64,000 nt of DNA from CAVTLG01 sp963802635 (GCA_963802635.1 CAWDJJ010000001.1:2728001-2792000), one strand, 5' to 3'; positions 8,633-17,672 are shown, counted from the stretch's first letter. The notes: generated by a model not told the origin, from the sequence alone. Numbers and translations are program-made.

Positions 8633-9467
8633 GGTAGCTCTCCACTAAGTGGTGAAAAGGTCATGAGAGCTTGAAAAAGCAAGCGTCCAGAGACATGCTG
8701 TGCTTATGCAAAAGAGTACAGAGCCGATGGACGCGTCGCAGCAATTTTGCTCCAATGAGGCGTGTTTGGCAAGAGGGAAAATCGGGACAGGCACTATCAG
8801 CATTCATGGTCGCAAACGATCACGATACAAGTGTCAGAGCTGTGGGAAGACGTTTAGCGACAGGAAAGGGACAATGCTGGAAGGGCTACGTACTGATGAA
8901 GAGAAGGTCCAACAGGTGATAACACTCTTTGCCTATGGATGCCCACTTCAAACAATAGTTCGTGCATTTGGCTTCGATGAGTGTACGGTTGCAGCTTGGC
9001 AAAGGCGTGCAGGAGTCCATTGCAAGCAAGTTCACATGGATATTGTCCAACAAGGAAGGGTGAAGAGCCAGCATATAACACGCAAATGCCGCCATGCGGC
9101 TGTGCGTTTGGAAACGTTGGAAGCCGGAATGTATCTCATTGAATGTACCTACAACTTTTGCTTTCCCCATCAGGAACTCTCGAAGAAAGCTCATGTTGGA
9201 TGTCCTACCACCCCAGCAATGGCTGCTGCGTTAACCGATCACATCTGGAGTATGCGAGAACTGCTGTGGTACAAAGCCGCTCCTGCACCGTGGGTCCAAG
9301 CCATCCCTGCAAAACCGAAGCGGCCATGTGGACGTCCTCGCAAGCCTGCCAAATTTGAGGAAGCTCAGCCGAAACGCCCACGCGGTCGTCCTCCCAAGTA
9401 CGTTTTGGCTGAAGTTCTCGCGGAGGCAAGAAGGGCGGGAGCTTTCACCAGTTAGTGGAGTGCTACC
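8633..9467 (+). mobile_element. IS-like element with 25-bp terminal inverted repeats
   Basis: The left end (8633-8657) and the reverse complement of the right end (9443-9467) match at 23 of 25 positions; both begin GGTAGC and share CTCCACTAA and TGGTGAAA. The element is about 835 bp, and the only gene within is a transposase missing its catalytic core. No target-site duplication is evident, so either it has decayed or the outer ends have been misjudged by a few bases. The inverted repeat overlaps the last codons and stop of the transposase gene. Confidence 0.75.
8706..9455 (+). pseudogene. Transposase with internal loss of the DDE domain, two AT-hooks at the C terminus
   Basis: The N-terminal 100 residues carry a zinc ribbon (CSNEACLARGKIG...YKCQSCGKTFSD) and a helix-turn-helix (VQQVITLFAYGCPLQTIVRAFGFDECTVAAWQRRAG), as in IS1-like InsA/InsB fused transposases. 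After GRVKSQH the text jumps to RHAAVRLETLEAGMYLIECTYNFC and TPAMAAALTDHIWSMRELL, which is the extreme C terminus of the same family. The roughly 150-200 residues with the DDE catalytic triad are missing, yet the reading frame is kept. The tail has two AT-hook-like cores (CGRPRKP and RGRPPKY). A product that can still bind DNA but cannot catalyse is possible, for example a repressor of related elements; simple decay is the plain alternative. The start is uncertain: no clear ribosome-binding site precedes any candidate. Confidence 0.75.
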
Positions 9468-9521
9468 GAGACAAAAAAAGCAGTGCAAAGTCACCAGTCA
9501 CAACAAGGACCTATAAAATCA

Positions 9522-9587
9522 TTATCCACAGCGCCCTATCGTTTGTCCACAAGTCTTCCACAGAGTTCGCGCCAAACTGGTGGATAA
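9522..9587. promoter_or_regulatory. Cluster of DnaA-box-like 9-mers
   Basis: TTATCCACA, the consensus DnaA box, is at 9522-9530. TTGTCCACA (one mismatch) is at 9543-9551, TCTTCCACA (two mismatches) at 9554-9562, and TTATCCACC on the minus strand at 9579-9587. Four such sites in 66 bp is dense. No dnaA, dnaN or AT-rich unwinding element is next to it, so an origin is not claimed; the sites could titrate DnaA or be chance. Confidence 0.4.
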
Positions 9588-9711
9588 CCCTCTCGCGTTT
9601 TCGCTCACTATCAGCTACACTTCTTCATAACGGGAACGGTAGAGATCTCCCATGACCACCTTATTTCATGCGTATGCTTTCATTCATGTTCTTGCCATGG
9701 AGGAGATTTCA

Positions 9712-10338
9712 ATGTCAACACCAACGCTCTCGCCGATCTGTCCACACAGTGCTCTGCGCTATCGTCCTATTATGACTGAGACCGATCCTGATATTCCCAC
9801 GTGGACGCGTCCAACCCGTCGACGTGCCCAGGAAACGAAGTCAGTGCCACTTGCCATCAGTAAAGCAACAATGGGCAAAAAGGACCCATCTACCGTGCGT
9901 TCATCCCGCTCTTCGCTAAGCCTGGCACTCTTTGTCGGTCTGGGTATGGGTCTTGCCATGTTCTCAATTCTGGTGGGACAACTGCTTATCGGCTGGGTCC
10001 AGGGAACACTCAATACCTGGCAGTATGGTTTTCCTCGTACCTATCAGACGGATGCCTATGTGGGCCAGGAGCAGACCAACCAACCCAGTCATTTTCTCGC
10101 TATCAATAATCATGGGCAAATCGAGGTCATCGAGTTGCCTGGCAATGATCCCACCCACGCTCAAATCTTTCTTGGTCCACACCTTGTTGGCACTAATGCA
10201 GACCTGCTCCCCGTTACCTTACGTTTTCTTGATCCTCATCACACGCATCAACCGAATATGCTCGTCCAATTTGGCAACTCTTCGGTGCTCTTTCTCAATC
10301 GACAGGGCACCTTCCAATTAGACCAGGGAACAGCGTAG
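9712..10338 (+). CDS. Predicted single-pass membrane protein of unknown function
   Basis: The 208-residue protein has a cytoplasmic N terminus rich in Pro, Thr and Arg (WTRPTRRRAQE), one transmembrane helix (LSLALFVGLGMGLAMFSILVGQLLI) and an extracytoplasmic domain that ends in alternating beta-like segments (HFLAINNHGQIEVIELPG, MLVQFGNSSVLFLNRQG). No known family was recognised. The start ATG at 9712 has GGAGGAGA about 6 nt upstream; a longer frame from 9652 lacks such a site. It precedes the oxidoreductase gene on the same strand by about 180 bp. Confidence 0.6.
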   Translation: MSTPTLSPICPHSALRYRPIMTETDPDIPTWTRPTRRRAQETKSVPLAISKATMGKKDPSTVRSSRSSLSLALFVGLGMGLAMFSILVGQLLIGWVQGTLNTWQYGFPRTYQTDAYVGQEQTNQPSHFLAINNHGQIEVIELPGNDPTHAQIFLGPHLVGTNADLLPVTLRFLDPHHTHQPNMLVQFGNSSVLFLNRQGTFQLDQGTA

Positions 10339-10515
10339 AGCAGAACAAGCAACAGCTTCGTTTGTACCGCACGCAAAATCAAGGCTCCATCTTGTCGACC
10401 TCGCCGAACACAACGCCTTTTTTTGCGTGCGCGTGTTATACTTTCTATAAGCGATTATCTCATAGTTAGTGAGCAACATCGTGTCATCCTGGAAGAGATA
10501 TGGAGGTACCTGTCT

Positions 10516-12774
10516 ATGGCAAAACATCCTCTTATGCCCTCTCTCTGGGCTGGTTGGAAACCCTTTGGAATCGGCGAGATCAAACCACATCATTTTCTCG
10601 AAATCTTCAAGACTGCCTGGCAGAACAAACAGCATCCCCTCTATGCCTGGCGTCTTCTCACCCGTGGCTGCTGTGATGGTTGCGCGCTGGGCACTACCGG
10701 CATGCACGACTGGACGATGAACGGCATCCATCTCTGCACGATCCGCCTGAATTTACTACAACTCAATACGATGCCTGCAATGCCCTGGCAACGACTGGAA
10801 AATGATCTACCTGCGCTTACACAGCTCTCCAGTACCCAGTTGCGCAAATTAGGACGCCTGCCTTATCCAATGGTCAGGAGGCGTGGTGAAGCTGGATTTC
10901 GGCGTGTCTCATGGGATGAAGCCCTTGATCTGATTGCATCCCGTGTGCGTGAGACGGTCCCGGAGCGTCTGGCTTTTTATCTGACCTCGCGCGGTCTGAC
11001 CAACGAAGTTTACTATGTCGCACAGAAGGTTGCACGTTTCCTGGGAACGAATAACGTCGATAATGCGGCACGCGTCTGCCACTCACCAAGTTCCGTTGCA
11101 CTCAAGCAGACCCTTGGTGTGGGGGCCTCTTCAGTTTCTTACGTTGATTGGATTGGGACAGACCTGATTATCTTCTTGGGCAGCAATATTGCCAATAATC
11201 AGCCAGTCACCACGAAATATCTCTACTATGCCAAGCAAGCAGGCACAAAACTTGCTATGGTCAACCCGTATCGCGAACCAGGGATGGTGCGTTACTGGGT
11301 CCCTTCTGTCCCGGAGAGCGCAGTGATGGGCACGAAACTGCTGGATGCGTTCTATCAGATCAACGTAGGTGGTGATATTGCCTTCCTGAATGGGACGCTC
11401 AAGTTTCTGATTGAGCAGGACTGGGTTGATCACGAGTTCATTGCTGCACATACAACCGGCTGGGACGAGGTCAAGGCCACACTTGCACAACAGGATTGGG
11501 CAATGTTAGAGCGTTCCAGCGGATCTACACGCGAGGATATGCGCCGTTTTGCTGAGATGATCCATGCTGCGCGTACAGGTATTCTGGTCTGGAGTATGGG
11601 TATTACGCAGCATACCTTTGGTGTACAGAATGTCAGGGCGATTGTCAACCTGGCCTTATCGCAAGGCTGGCTCGGCAAGGAACATTGTGGAGTGGTGCCC
11701 ATTCGCGGACATAGCGGTGTACAGGGCGGAGCTGAAGTTGGTGCTGTGCCTGATCTTTTGCCCGGTGGTGCTGTGATTAACACAGAGAACTGTCAGTTGT
11801 TCCAGGAGTATTGGGGGTTTGAGGTGCCTGCACTGCCAGGTATACGAGCGGTGGAGATGTTGGATGCTGCCTATGATGGCAAGCTGGATGTGTTCTACTG
11901 TAGTGGTGGCAACTTTCTGGAGGTGTTGCCTGAGCCGCAGTACGTACGTGATGCTCTGGAGAAAGTCCCGCTCCGTGTCCACCAGGATATCTACGTGACC
12001 ACGCAGATGCTGGTTGATCCTGCTGATACCGTTGTACTGCTACCAGCACAGACGCGCTACGAGCAACGTGGAGGTGGCACCGAGACCAGTACCGAACGGC
12101 GCATTATCTTCTCACCAGAAGTTCGTGGTCCTCGTGTCGGAGAAGCTCGCTGCGAATGGGAGATTTTCCAGGATCTTGCGGCGCGTGTCTATCCAGAAAG
12201 AAAGCAGCAGATACTGTTCTCCAACGCCCAGGCCATTCGTACGGAAATTGCGCGCGTTGTGCCAACCTACAAAGGAATTGAACGCTTGCATAAAACAGGC
12301 GATCAGATGCAGTACGGAGGTCGGGTGCTCTACCGTGATGGACAGTTTAAGACGCCCGACAGTAAGGGACACTTCTCAGCGCTCATGCCACCGGAGAGAG
12401 ACCTGCCAGCAGGCAAATTCATCCTTGCCACCCGGCGTGGGAAACAGTTTAATAGCCTGATCCACGCACAAAAAGATACGGTGACGGGCAAAGGACGTGA
12501 TAGCCTCTTGATTTCGGCAGAAGATGCACTGGCGCTGAAGGTGAGTGAGGATGATCGGGTGCTGGTGACGAGTGATAATGGTGCAACGCTGGCATGCCGT
12601 GTCCATATCGACCAGATACAGCCACGCACGGTGCAGGCATTCTGGCCGGAGTGTAATGTGCTGATCCGGCGACGCACCTGTGATTTGCAGGCAGGTGTGC
12701 CAGACTATAATGCCATCGTCGAGATCGTACCATTACGTGTGCAGAAACCTGACCTGATCGTTACCAACTCATAG
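10516..12774 (+). CDS. FdhF/YdeP-family molybdopterin oxidoreductase
   Basis: The 752-residue protein matches the molybdopterin-binding alpha subunits of the YdeP/FdhF group. Near the N terminus Cys52, Cys53, Cys56 and Cys74 (RGCCDGCALGTTGMHDW...LC) could bind an iron-sulfur cluster. The molybdopterin domain contains NNVDNAARVCHSPSSVALK, TDLIIFLGSNIANNQPV, ILVWSMGITQHTFGVQNV and VVPIRGHSGVQGG, and the C-terminal dinucleotide-binding domain begins near LATRRGKQFNSL. There is no selenocysteine. In Escherichia coli the homologue YdeP is linked to acid resistance; the substrate is unknown. The start at 10516 has GGAGGT at good spacing; a longer frame from 10423 seems spurious. No partner subunit is encoded nearby, typical for YdeP. 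Confidence 0.85.
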   Translation: MAKHPLMPSLWAGWKPFGIGEIKPHHFLEIFKTAWQNKQHPLYAWRLLTRGCCDGCALGTTGMHDWTMNGIHLCTIRLNLLQLNTMPAMPWQRLENDLPALTQLSSTQLRKLGRLPYPMVRRRGEAGFRRVSWDEALDLIASRVRETVPERLAFYLTSRGLTNEVYYVAQKVARFLGTNNVDNAARVCHSPSSVALKQTLGVGASSVSYVDWIGTDLIIFLGSNIANNQPVTTKYLYYAKQAGTKLAMVNPYREPGMVRYWVPSVPESAVMGTKLLDAFYQINVGGDIAFLNGTLKFLIEQDWVDHEFIAAHTTGWDEVKATLAQQDWAMLERSSGSTREDMRRFAEMIHAARTGILVWSMGITQHTFGVQNVRAIVNLALSQGWLGKEHCGVVPIRGHSGVQGGAEVGAVPDLLPGGAVINTENCQLFQEYWGFEVPALPGIRAVEMLDAAYDGKLDVFYCSGGNFLEVLPEPQYVRDALEKVPLRVHQDIYVTTQMLVDPADTVVLLPAQTRYEQRGGGTETSTERRIIFSPEVRGPRVGEARCEWEIFQDLAARVYPERKQQILFSNAQAIRTEIARVVPTYKGIERLHKTGDQMQYGGRVLYRDGQFKTPDSKGHFSALMPPERDLPAGKFILATRRGKQFNSLIHAQKDTVTGKGRDSLLISAEDALALKVSEDDRVLVTSDNGATLACRVHIDQIQPRTVQAFWPECNVLIRRRTCDLQAGVPDYNAIVEIVPLRVQKPDLIVTNS

Positions 12775-12833
12775 ATGTCCGGGGAAAAGGGGATGATTGG
12801 CCTGGCGGAAGTAGTGCTCGTGGATGGATACGA

Positions 12834-12865
12834 AAGAGGCGTATCCGTTTCCCAATACGCCTCTT
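12834..12865 (+). terminator. Hairpin downstream of the YdeP-like gene
   Basis: An 11-bp perfect stem (AAGAGGCGTAT at 12834-12844 with ATACGCCTCTT at 12855-12865) has a 10-nt loop and lies 60 bp after the stop. There is no U-tract after it. A competing 6-bp stem (GGATAC 12826-12831 with GTATCC 12841-12846) uses the same bases. It lies between convergent genes and could protect or end both transcripts. Confidence 0.5.
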
Positions 12866-12951
12866 CGAGAAAGTGGGCTATCGTGGATGAATTGAGGATA
12901 ACCTATTATTTAGAGCTATTGATTACTTCGTTGCTAAACCGACGGATCACG

Positions 12952-13671
12952 TTATTTATGAAGAATGAGTGCCGTATCATTTATATTTAGGCCCAGCGTG
13001 ACGCCTGAATTTGCACGGCCAACATCCACATGGAGTTCACCAGCAGATGGTGCCTGGACGACCGTATAGTCTGAAACAACCGGGCCGAAGTTGCCTGAAG
13101 CGTCCAGATGGAACGCGGTAGTAGTCGGCAAGGTCATATCTATCGTTCCGCTATTGTCACTGATGAGTGAATTGCTTCCCTGTGCCAGGTTGCCAATCAA
13201 TGTGATCATGCCACCGTTCCCGTCAACCTTTGACTGCCCTTCCAATGTCACATTCACAAGCGTTATACGTGCTCCATTTGCACTCAGACTCATCTGGCCG
13301 CTGACGCCAAACACCGTGATCGAGTAATTGGTACTATCAAGCTGCAAATTAGTCTGAGGCGGAACGGTTAGCATGACGCCGTTGAAGCCACCAATAGAAT
13401 TGCAGTCAGCCAGCTCGATAGTATCAGTAGAAGTATCCTGTTGATACTGGGGAAAGATCCCCGAAAAAACCACCTGACGAGCCTGTCCCGCGTGCACAAT
13501 GATTGGAGCATCACAATCATGGATAATAACAGTAGGATGATTTCCGACAGCGACAGATGTCCCATTGTGCGCACGCACAAGTACAAACCCCAATCCACCC
13601 ACGATCAAGAGAAGCAGCACTAGACTACTGATACAGCCAGGAATGGAGCGCCTGTTAGATCGAGTGTACAT
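12952..13671 (-). CDS. Membrane-anchored DUF4097-like surface protein (paralogue 1)
   Basis: The 239-residue protein has an N-terminal transmembrane anchor (SSLVLLLLIVGGLGFVLV) and then an extracytoplasmic beta-helix-like region in which NYSITVFGVSGQMSLSANGA, RITLVNVTLEGQSKVDGNGG and MITLIGNLAQGSNSL line up as short repeated strands. This is the layout of the DUF4097 putative adhesin family. Its start codon is 3 bp from the stop of the paralogue at 13675, so the two are translated from one transcript. The two proteins share layout and the VPxQTNL and GxxGQMxLxxNG motifs, which points to an old tandem duplication. The ligand is unknown. Confidence 0.7.
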   Translation of the reverse strand: MYTRSNRRSIPGCISSLVLLLLIVGGLGFVLVRAHNGTSVAVGNHPTVIIHDCDAPIIVHAGQARQVVFSGIFPQYQQDTSTDTIELADCNSIGGFNGVMLTVPPQTNLQLDSTNYSITVFGVSGQMSLSANGARITLVNVTLEGQSKVDGNGGMITLIGNLAQGSNSLISDNSGTIDMTLPTTTAFHLDASGNFGPVVSDYTVVQAPSAGELHVDVGRANSGVTLGLNINDTALILHK

Positions 13672-13674
13672 CGC

Positions 13675-14565
13675 TTAGTTCCCCCCTTGCTCATTGATAA
13701 CGATAGGCCCACTATTGTTGGACAGGGTGAGACCAGCGTCGGGTGTGGTACCTATGTTGCCATGGAGTTCAAAACCATTGTAGTTTGACTGGACTCTTAA
13801 CTGTGGGACATGACTGGTCATGGTGCCACTGTTCGTTACCGCATCGATGTGCACATTTGCGTTCTGGGGCAGAGTGGCCGTAATGGGACCGCCGTTGTCA
13901 TTAAATTGAAAAGCCCCATTCCCCTCCAACGATCCTTGAAAGCTAATAGCACCACTATTGTCTCTGAACAGCGATGGAGCAGACAGATGACAATTCGTCA
14001 CGGTCAGGTCGCCACCATTACTGGTTAAAACCATCTGGCCGGTCATGCCTTCGACTTGCACACCCCAACTATTAGTATCAATCTTGAGATTCGTTTGGGC
14101 TGGTACGGTAATATCAAATATACCCGTCGCACGCGGCATTGAGCTGTAATCATAGATCACTGTCTCGTGATCGCTGGACTCCCAGTACTTCTCTGCAAAG
14201 CCAAAAGGTAGACCAAGCAGGCGATGCGACTGGATCAGGATCTGTCCGTTCTGCTCACCTGTATGGATGCGTATAACAGGTTTATTGATAACAGAGTCTG
14301 TATACGTTTCGCTTTCAACAATCAATGTGGGGTGAGAACTTACTTGAATCACTGTTGGCCCTGTGATGAGTGGGAAACCGAAAAGGGCACTCGCCAGCCC
14401 ACTGATGCCGACGAGACATAGCAATAGCGTGAGACATCCCAGGTACCCGCGTAGTGGATTTTGCCTCCTGCGTCGTTCCATGCCCAGAGGAGGCATGTCT
14501 CTATTGCGGCCATTGCCAAAAAAACTTCTTCCATAGATATTTACATTTTGTTCAGGGAACTGCAT
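13675..14565 (-). CDS. Membrane-anchored DUF4097-like surface protein (paralogue 2)
   Basis: The 296-residue protein has a short basic cytoplasmic N terminus (MERRRRQNPLRG), a transmembrane helix (YLGCLTLLLCLVGISGLASAL) and a beta-rich external domain. It shares VPAQTNLKIDTNSWGVQVEG, MTGQMVLTSNGGDLTV and FRDNSGAISFQGSLEGNG with the pattern of its downstream neighbour. It is probably the first or second gene of a minus-strand operon that ends with the gene at 12952. The start given leaves a 50-residue N-terminal tail before the helix; a start at MPPLGMERRR would also be possible. Confidence 0.7.
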   Translation of the reverse strand: MQFPEQNVNIYGRSFFGNGRNRDMPPLGMERRRRQNPLRGYLGCLTLLLCLVGISGLASALFGFPLITGPTVIQVSSHPTLIVESETYTDSVINKPVIRIHTGEQNGQILIQSHRLLGLPFGFAEKYWESSDHETVIYDYSSMPRATGIFDITVPAQTNLKIDTNSWGVQVEGMTGQMVLTSNGGDLTVTNCHLSAPSLFRDNSGAISFQGSLEGNGAFQFNDNGGPITATLPQNANVHIDAVTNSGTMTSHVPQLRVQSNYNGFELHGNIGTTPDAGLTLSNNSGPIVINEQGGN

Positions 14566-14596
14566 AAAACTCCTTGCTCGTTAGCGGCAAACTGCT

Positions 14597-14845
14597 TCAT
14601 ACTGTCGTACTGCCATCTGGACAAAAGGGCATCATATGTACAATTGTGCATTTGCCTATAGACGTATTGCTCGCAAAAAAAGGATAACAAGTCCCTCCAT
14701 TGATACCACAACTGTAAACGCCATCTATCCACATTTTTAGTACCAGAAAGATGATGCCAGGCATGGAGCCGTTTAGGACCATCATCGCTATCACAGGGGT
14801 GACAAAGTAGAAGTGTTCAGGGGCCATGTTGGAGTAAGCATGCAT
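14597..14845 (-). CDS. Possible small membrane protein
   Basis: An 82-codon frame starts at 14845 with AGAGGAAAA about 6 nt upstream and ends 31 bp before the DUF4097-like gene on the same strand. It has one hydrophobic stretch (FYFVTPVIAMMVLNGSMPGIIF) and a Cys-containing tail (SCGINGGTCYPFF). It matches nothing known to me. Support is only the position, the ribosome-binding site and the hydrophobic segment. Confidence 0.35.
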   Translation of the reverse strand: MHAYSNMAPEHFYFVTPVIAMMVLNGSMPGIIFLVLKMWIDGVYSCGINGGTCYPFFASNTSIGKCTIVHMMPFCPDGSTTV

Positions 14846-14867
14846 TACACATTTTCCTCTATTCTCT

Positions 14868-14875
14868 GGTATAAT
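14868..14875 (+). promoter_or_regulatory. Extended -10 promoter for the MMPL gene
   Basis: TGGTATAAT at 14867-14875 is an extended -10 element on the plus strand. No clear -35 is seen, which fits an extended -10 promoter. It would give a leader of about 155 nt before the MMPL start at 15037, containing the stem-loops at 14947-15016. Confidence 0.5.
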
Positions 14876-14946
14876 CTGCGTAGGGGGGAAAGGATCGCCG
14901 TACGGCAACAAATGGCTTCTTAACCTCGCAAGGTATCTTTCTTTTT

Positions 14947-15016
14947 TTACCAATCCCACAACAGGAAGTTTCTTGGTAAGGACATTGCTGACCGCACTCT
15001 CGGGCGAAACTTCCTG
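14947..15016 (+). promoter_or_regulatory. Leader with two interlocked stem-loops before the MMPL gene
   Basis: Stem 1 pairs TTACCAA (14947-14953) with TTGGTAA (14973-14979). Stem 2 pairs CAGGAAGTTTC (14962-14972) with GAAACTTCCTG (15006-15016), an 11-bp perfect match ending 7 nt before the ribosome-binding site GAAAGGA (15024-15030). The 5' arm of stem 2 lies in the loop of stem 1, so the two compete or form a pseudoknot. This is the arrangement expected of a translational or transcriptional switch; the signal is unknown. Confidence 0.5.
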
Positions 15017-15036
15017 CGAATGTGAAAGGATCTCGC

Positions 15037-17331
15037 ATGTTAACATGGCTTGGAGGCGCACTATACCGTGCCCGCTGGAGCGTCCTCCTACTAGTAGTGA
15101 TCATCGCCGTCATTATGGCATGGTATGGCTTTGGCGTTTTTGATAGTCTGAGTGGCACGGATGTTGGTGTTCCCAATAGCGAATCGGCGCGTGCTCTGGC
15201 GCTACTGGATAGTAAATTCCCCTCACAGTCGTCAAGTAGCAATATCATACTCCTCTTGAGCAGTAGCACATTGCGTGCTACCGATCCACAATTTCAGCAA
15301 GCAGCAATGCGACTTTTGCAGCGCGTCAAGGCGCGTCCCGAGGTACTCTCGATTACTTCTTACTATACTACGCGCGATAGCGATTTCCTCTCACGTGACC
15401 GACATCAGACATTCGTTGTCGTCACCGTTTCTGACAAGAACGGAAAGACCAGTACCTATAACAGCATCACATCTGTGCTGACGTCTCCTACGCTCCATAT
15501 TGCTGTTGGTGGATCTTTGGCTGTTACTGTTCAGTTCAACAAGCAGCTGATTCACGATTTAGAGTTTGCCGAGATGCTCTGCTTGCCCATCGTGGCCCTG
15601 TTACTCGTACTGATCTTTGGAGGGTTCGTGGCTGCGTTGCTGCCCTTACTAATTGGGGGGTTTGCTATTGTTGGTTCCTTTGCTATTGTACGTCTACTAA
15701 CGCATGTCATCAGCATATCGAGCTTTGCTACCAATGTGATCACGATCATCGGGTTAGGACTCGCCATTGATTACTCGCTCTTCATCGTCACGCGCTTCCG
15801 TGAGGAGTTGGCACCTGATGGGGCAAATATACAAGCAGCGTTACAGCGTGCAATGGCTACTGCTGGTCGTACCATCCTTTTCTCTGGGCTGACGGTCTGC
15901 ACCAGTTTGATCGGTCTGCTCCTTTTTCATGTCAGCGAGCTGCGCAGTGTTGGTCTGGCAACTATTGTCTCGGCGTTAGTTGCTATGTTGGGCGCGTTGA
16001 CGCTATTGCCTGTGTTGCTGGCCCTTTTGGGACCACGGGTAAATGCCCTCTCTATACAACAGCGGATTTTTCACCGTAAACAGGCTGCGGTTCGCAAACA
16101 ACAGGGGGGAGCGTGGTATCATCTTTCTTATTTTGTGATGCACTGGCGCATACCAATAGCCATTGTACTCATCACCTTTTTACTGCTGCTCGGTACCCCA
16201 TTTTTGCATGCCGCATTTGCTACGACCGATGAACGTTCACTGCCACTCAATGCTTCATCACGTATTGTGATCGAGCAACTTGAGCAGAATTTTCCGAACC
16301 AGGACAATGCAACCATTGCTATTGCCATCACAACGCGTGGGAATGCGCTCACTGCCGGAAATCTGGCCCTATTAAACACCTATGTGCACCATATCGAGAG
16401 CTTATCCGGGGTAAGCAATGTCGTTAGCCTGGTGAGCGTCAATCCGCAGTTGACGCTGGCAGATTATCAGCAACTCTACGCGCACCCGGCACTCAATCCA
16501 CTACTGACGGCTGAGGCAAAACAACTGGCAAATGGGAATGTCACCCGCGTCACCGTTACAGCAAGCTTTGATCCTCATGCCAATGCGGTACAAACGCTCG
16601 TCAAGCAAATTCGTGCGATCAGCGTTCCCATCGGTTTTACGCCGCTGGTTGGTGGTGATGTGGCCCAGGAAGTTGATCAGTTTGCTAGCCTGACCTCGAC
16701 CATTCCTTCTGCCGTGCTCGTTATGGCTGGGGCGATCTTTCTCTTGCTCTTCCTGATGACTGGCTCTTTAGTGATGCCACTGAAAGCGATCATCCTGAAC
16801 ACGCTGTCACTGACTGCGACATTTGGCGCGCTCGTCTGGGTCTTCCAGGACGGTCATTTGCAGAATCTGTTGCAGTTTAGAGCTTTTGGTGCATTGGATA
16901 GTACAGAACCGATTCTGATCTTTGCCATCGCCTTTGGACTCTCCATGGACTATGAGGTCTTCTTACTTAGCCGTATTAAAGAGCAATTTGACAAAACAGG
17001 AAACAATCGTGAGGCAGTCGCCATCGGTCTACAACGGACAGGCTGGTTGATTACGAGCGCAGCACTTTTGCTCGCCGTGGTTGTCGCCGCTTTTGCTACT
17101 TCGCGCATTATGGTTATTCAGGAAATTGGGGTGGGTATAGCGTTGGCGGTGATTATGGATGCCACACTTGTACGTGCATTGCTTGTGCCCGCGATGATGG
17201 CAATGCTTGGAAAATGGAACTGGTGGGCACCGCGTCCATTGCAAGCTCTCTGGCAACGTATTGGACTGCGCGAAGAAATACCTGATAAAGAATCTGACGC
17301 AGATAGAGAAGAGAAGCCCGTGCTGGTATGA
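15037..17331 (+). CDS. MMPL/RND-family membrane transporter
   Basis: The 764-residue protein has the MMPL layout: one N-terminal helix, a soluble extracytoplasmic domain (about 35-180), a six-helix block, a second soluble domain and a second six-helix block. The two conserved helix motifs are GLGLAIDYSLFIVTRFREEL and FAIAFGLSMDYEVFLLSRIK. Such proteins export lipids, siderophores or drugs, driven by the proton gradient. The tail ends in a charged cytoplasmic segment (ESDADREEKPVLV). The ATG at 15037 with GAAAGGA 6 nt upstream is preferred over a GTG at 15022. It is transcribed divergently from the DUF4097-like genes, with a structured leader (14947-15016). Confidence 0.9.
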   Translation: MLTWLGGALYRARWSVLLLVVIIAVIMAWYGFGVFDSLSGTDVGVPNSESARALALLDSKFPSQSSSSNIILLLSSSTLRATDPQFQQAAMRLLQRVKARPEVLSITSYYTTRDSDFLSRDRHQTFVVVTVSDKNGKTSTYNSITSVLTSPTLHIAVGGSLAVTVQFNKQLIHDLEFAEMLCLPIVALLLVLIFGGFVAALLPLLIGGFAIVGSFAIVRLLTHVISISSFATNVITIIGLGLAIDYSLFIVTRFREELAPDGANIQAALQRAMATAGRTILFSGLTVCTSLIGLLLFHVSELRSVGLATIVSALVAMLGALTLLPVLLALLGPRVNALSIQQRIFHRKQAAVRKQQGGAWYHLSYFVMHWRIPIAIVLITFLLLLGTPFLHAAFATTDERSLPLNASSRIVIEQLEQNFPNQDNATIAIAITTRGNALTAGNLALLNTYVHHIESLSGVSNVVSLVSVNPQLTLADYQQLYAHPALNPLLTAEAKQLANGNVTRVTVTASFDPHANAVQTLVKQIRAISVPIGFTPLVGGDVAQEVDQFASLTSTIPSAVLVMAGAIFLLLFLMTGSLVMPLKAIILNTLSLTATFGALVWVFQDGHLQNLLQFRAFGALDSTEPILIFAIAFGLSMDYEVFLLSRIKEQFDKTGNNREAVAIGLQRTGWLITSAALLLAVVVAAFATSRIMVIQEIGVGIALAVIMDATLVRALLVPAMMAMLGKWNWWAPRPLQALWQRIGLREEIPDKESDADREEKPVLV

Positions 17332-17411
17332 TCTACCAAGGCGGATATGCCCCTGGTAAGTATCATCAACTATATCCCCGTTGATGGCATGAATAGATAA
17401 AGTGAGGCTGC

Positions 17412-17672
17412 TCAACTGTCGGTATTGGAAGAGAGAACATCGTGTTTCTCTTCCAATGCAGAAAAGCGGGAGGTGAGACGAGCGCCGATGATCCAGCCAA
17501 TGGCACCCAGACCCACGGTTAGCCCAAGCCAGATGAGCAGAACGGTGTTTAACATGACATTGAACGATGCCGCTAATATACCCCCCAGGATAATACCCAC
17601 AATCAGGCCAGTGGTTACACCTATCAAACAGCCAGGATGGGCAAGATTACGCCCACGGAGTCGCTTCATCAT
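17412..17672 (-). CDS. Small two-helix membrane protein
   Basis: The 86-residue product has two long hydrophobic helices (GCLIGVTTGLIVGIILGGIL and MLNTVLLIWLGLTVGLGAIG) with glycine-zipper-like spacing, followed by a basic and then acidic tail. The family is not recognised. Start ATG at 17672 has AAAGGT upstream; a longer frame to 17720 lacks a ribosome-binding site. The gene is convergent with the MMPL gene. Confidence 0.55.
   Translation of the reverse strand: MMKRLRGRNLAHPGCLIGVTTGLIVGIILGGILAASFNVMLNTVLLIWLGLTVGLGAIGWIIGARLTSRFSALEEKHDVLSSNTDS

Noticed and set aside
9522..9587. Replication origin
   Set aside because: No dnaA/dnaN neighbourhood, AT-rich unwinding element or skew evidence is visible, so only the box cluster is reported.
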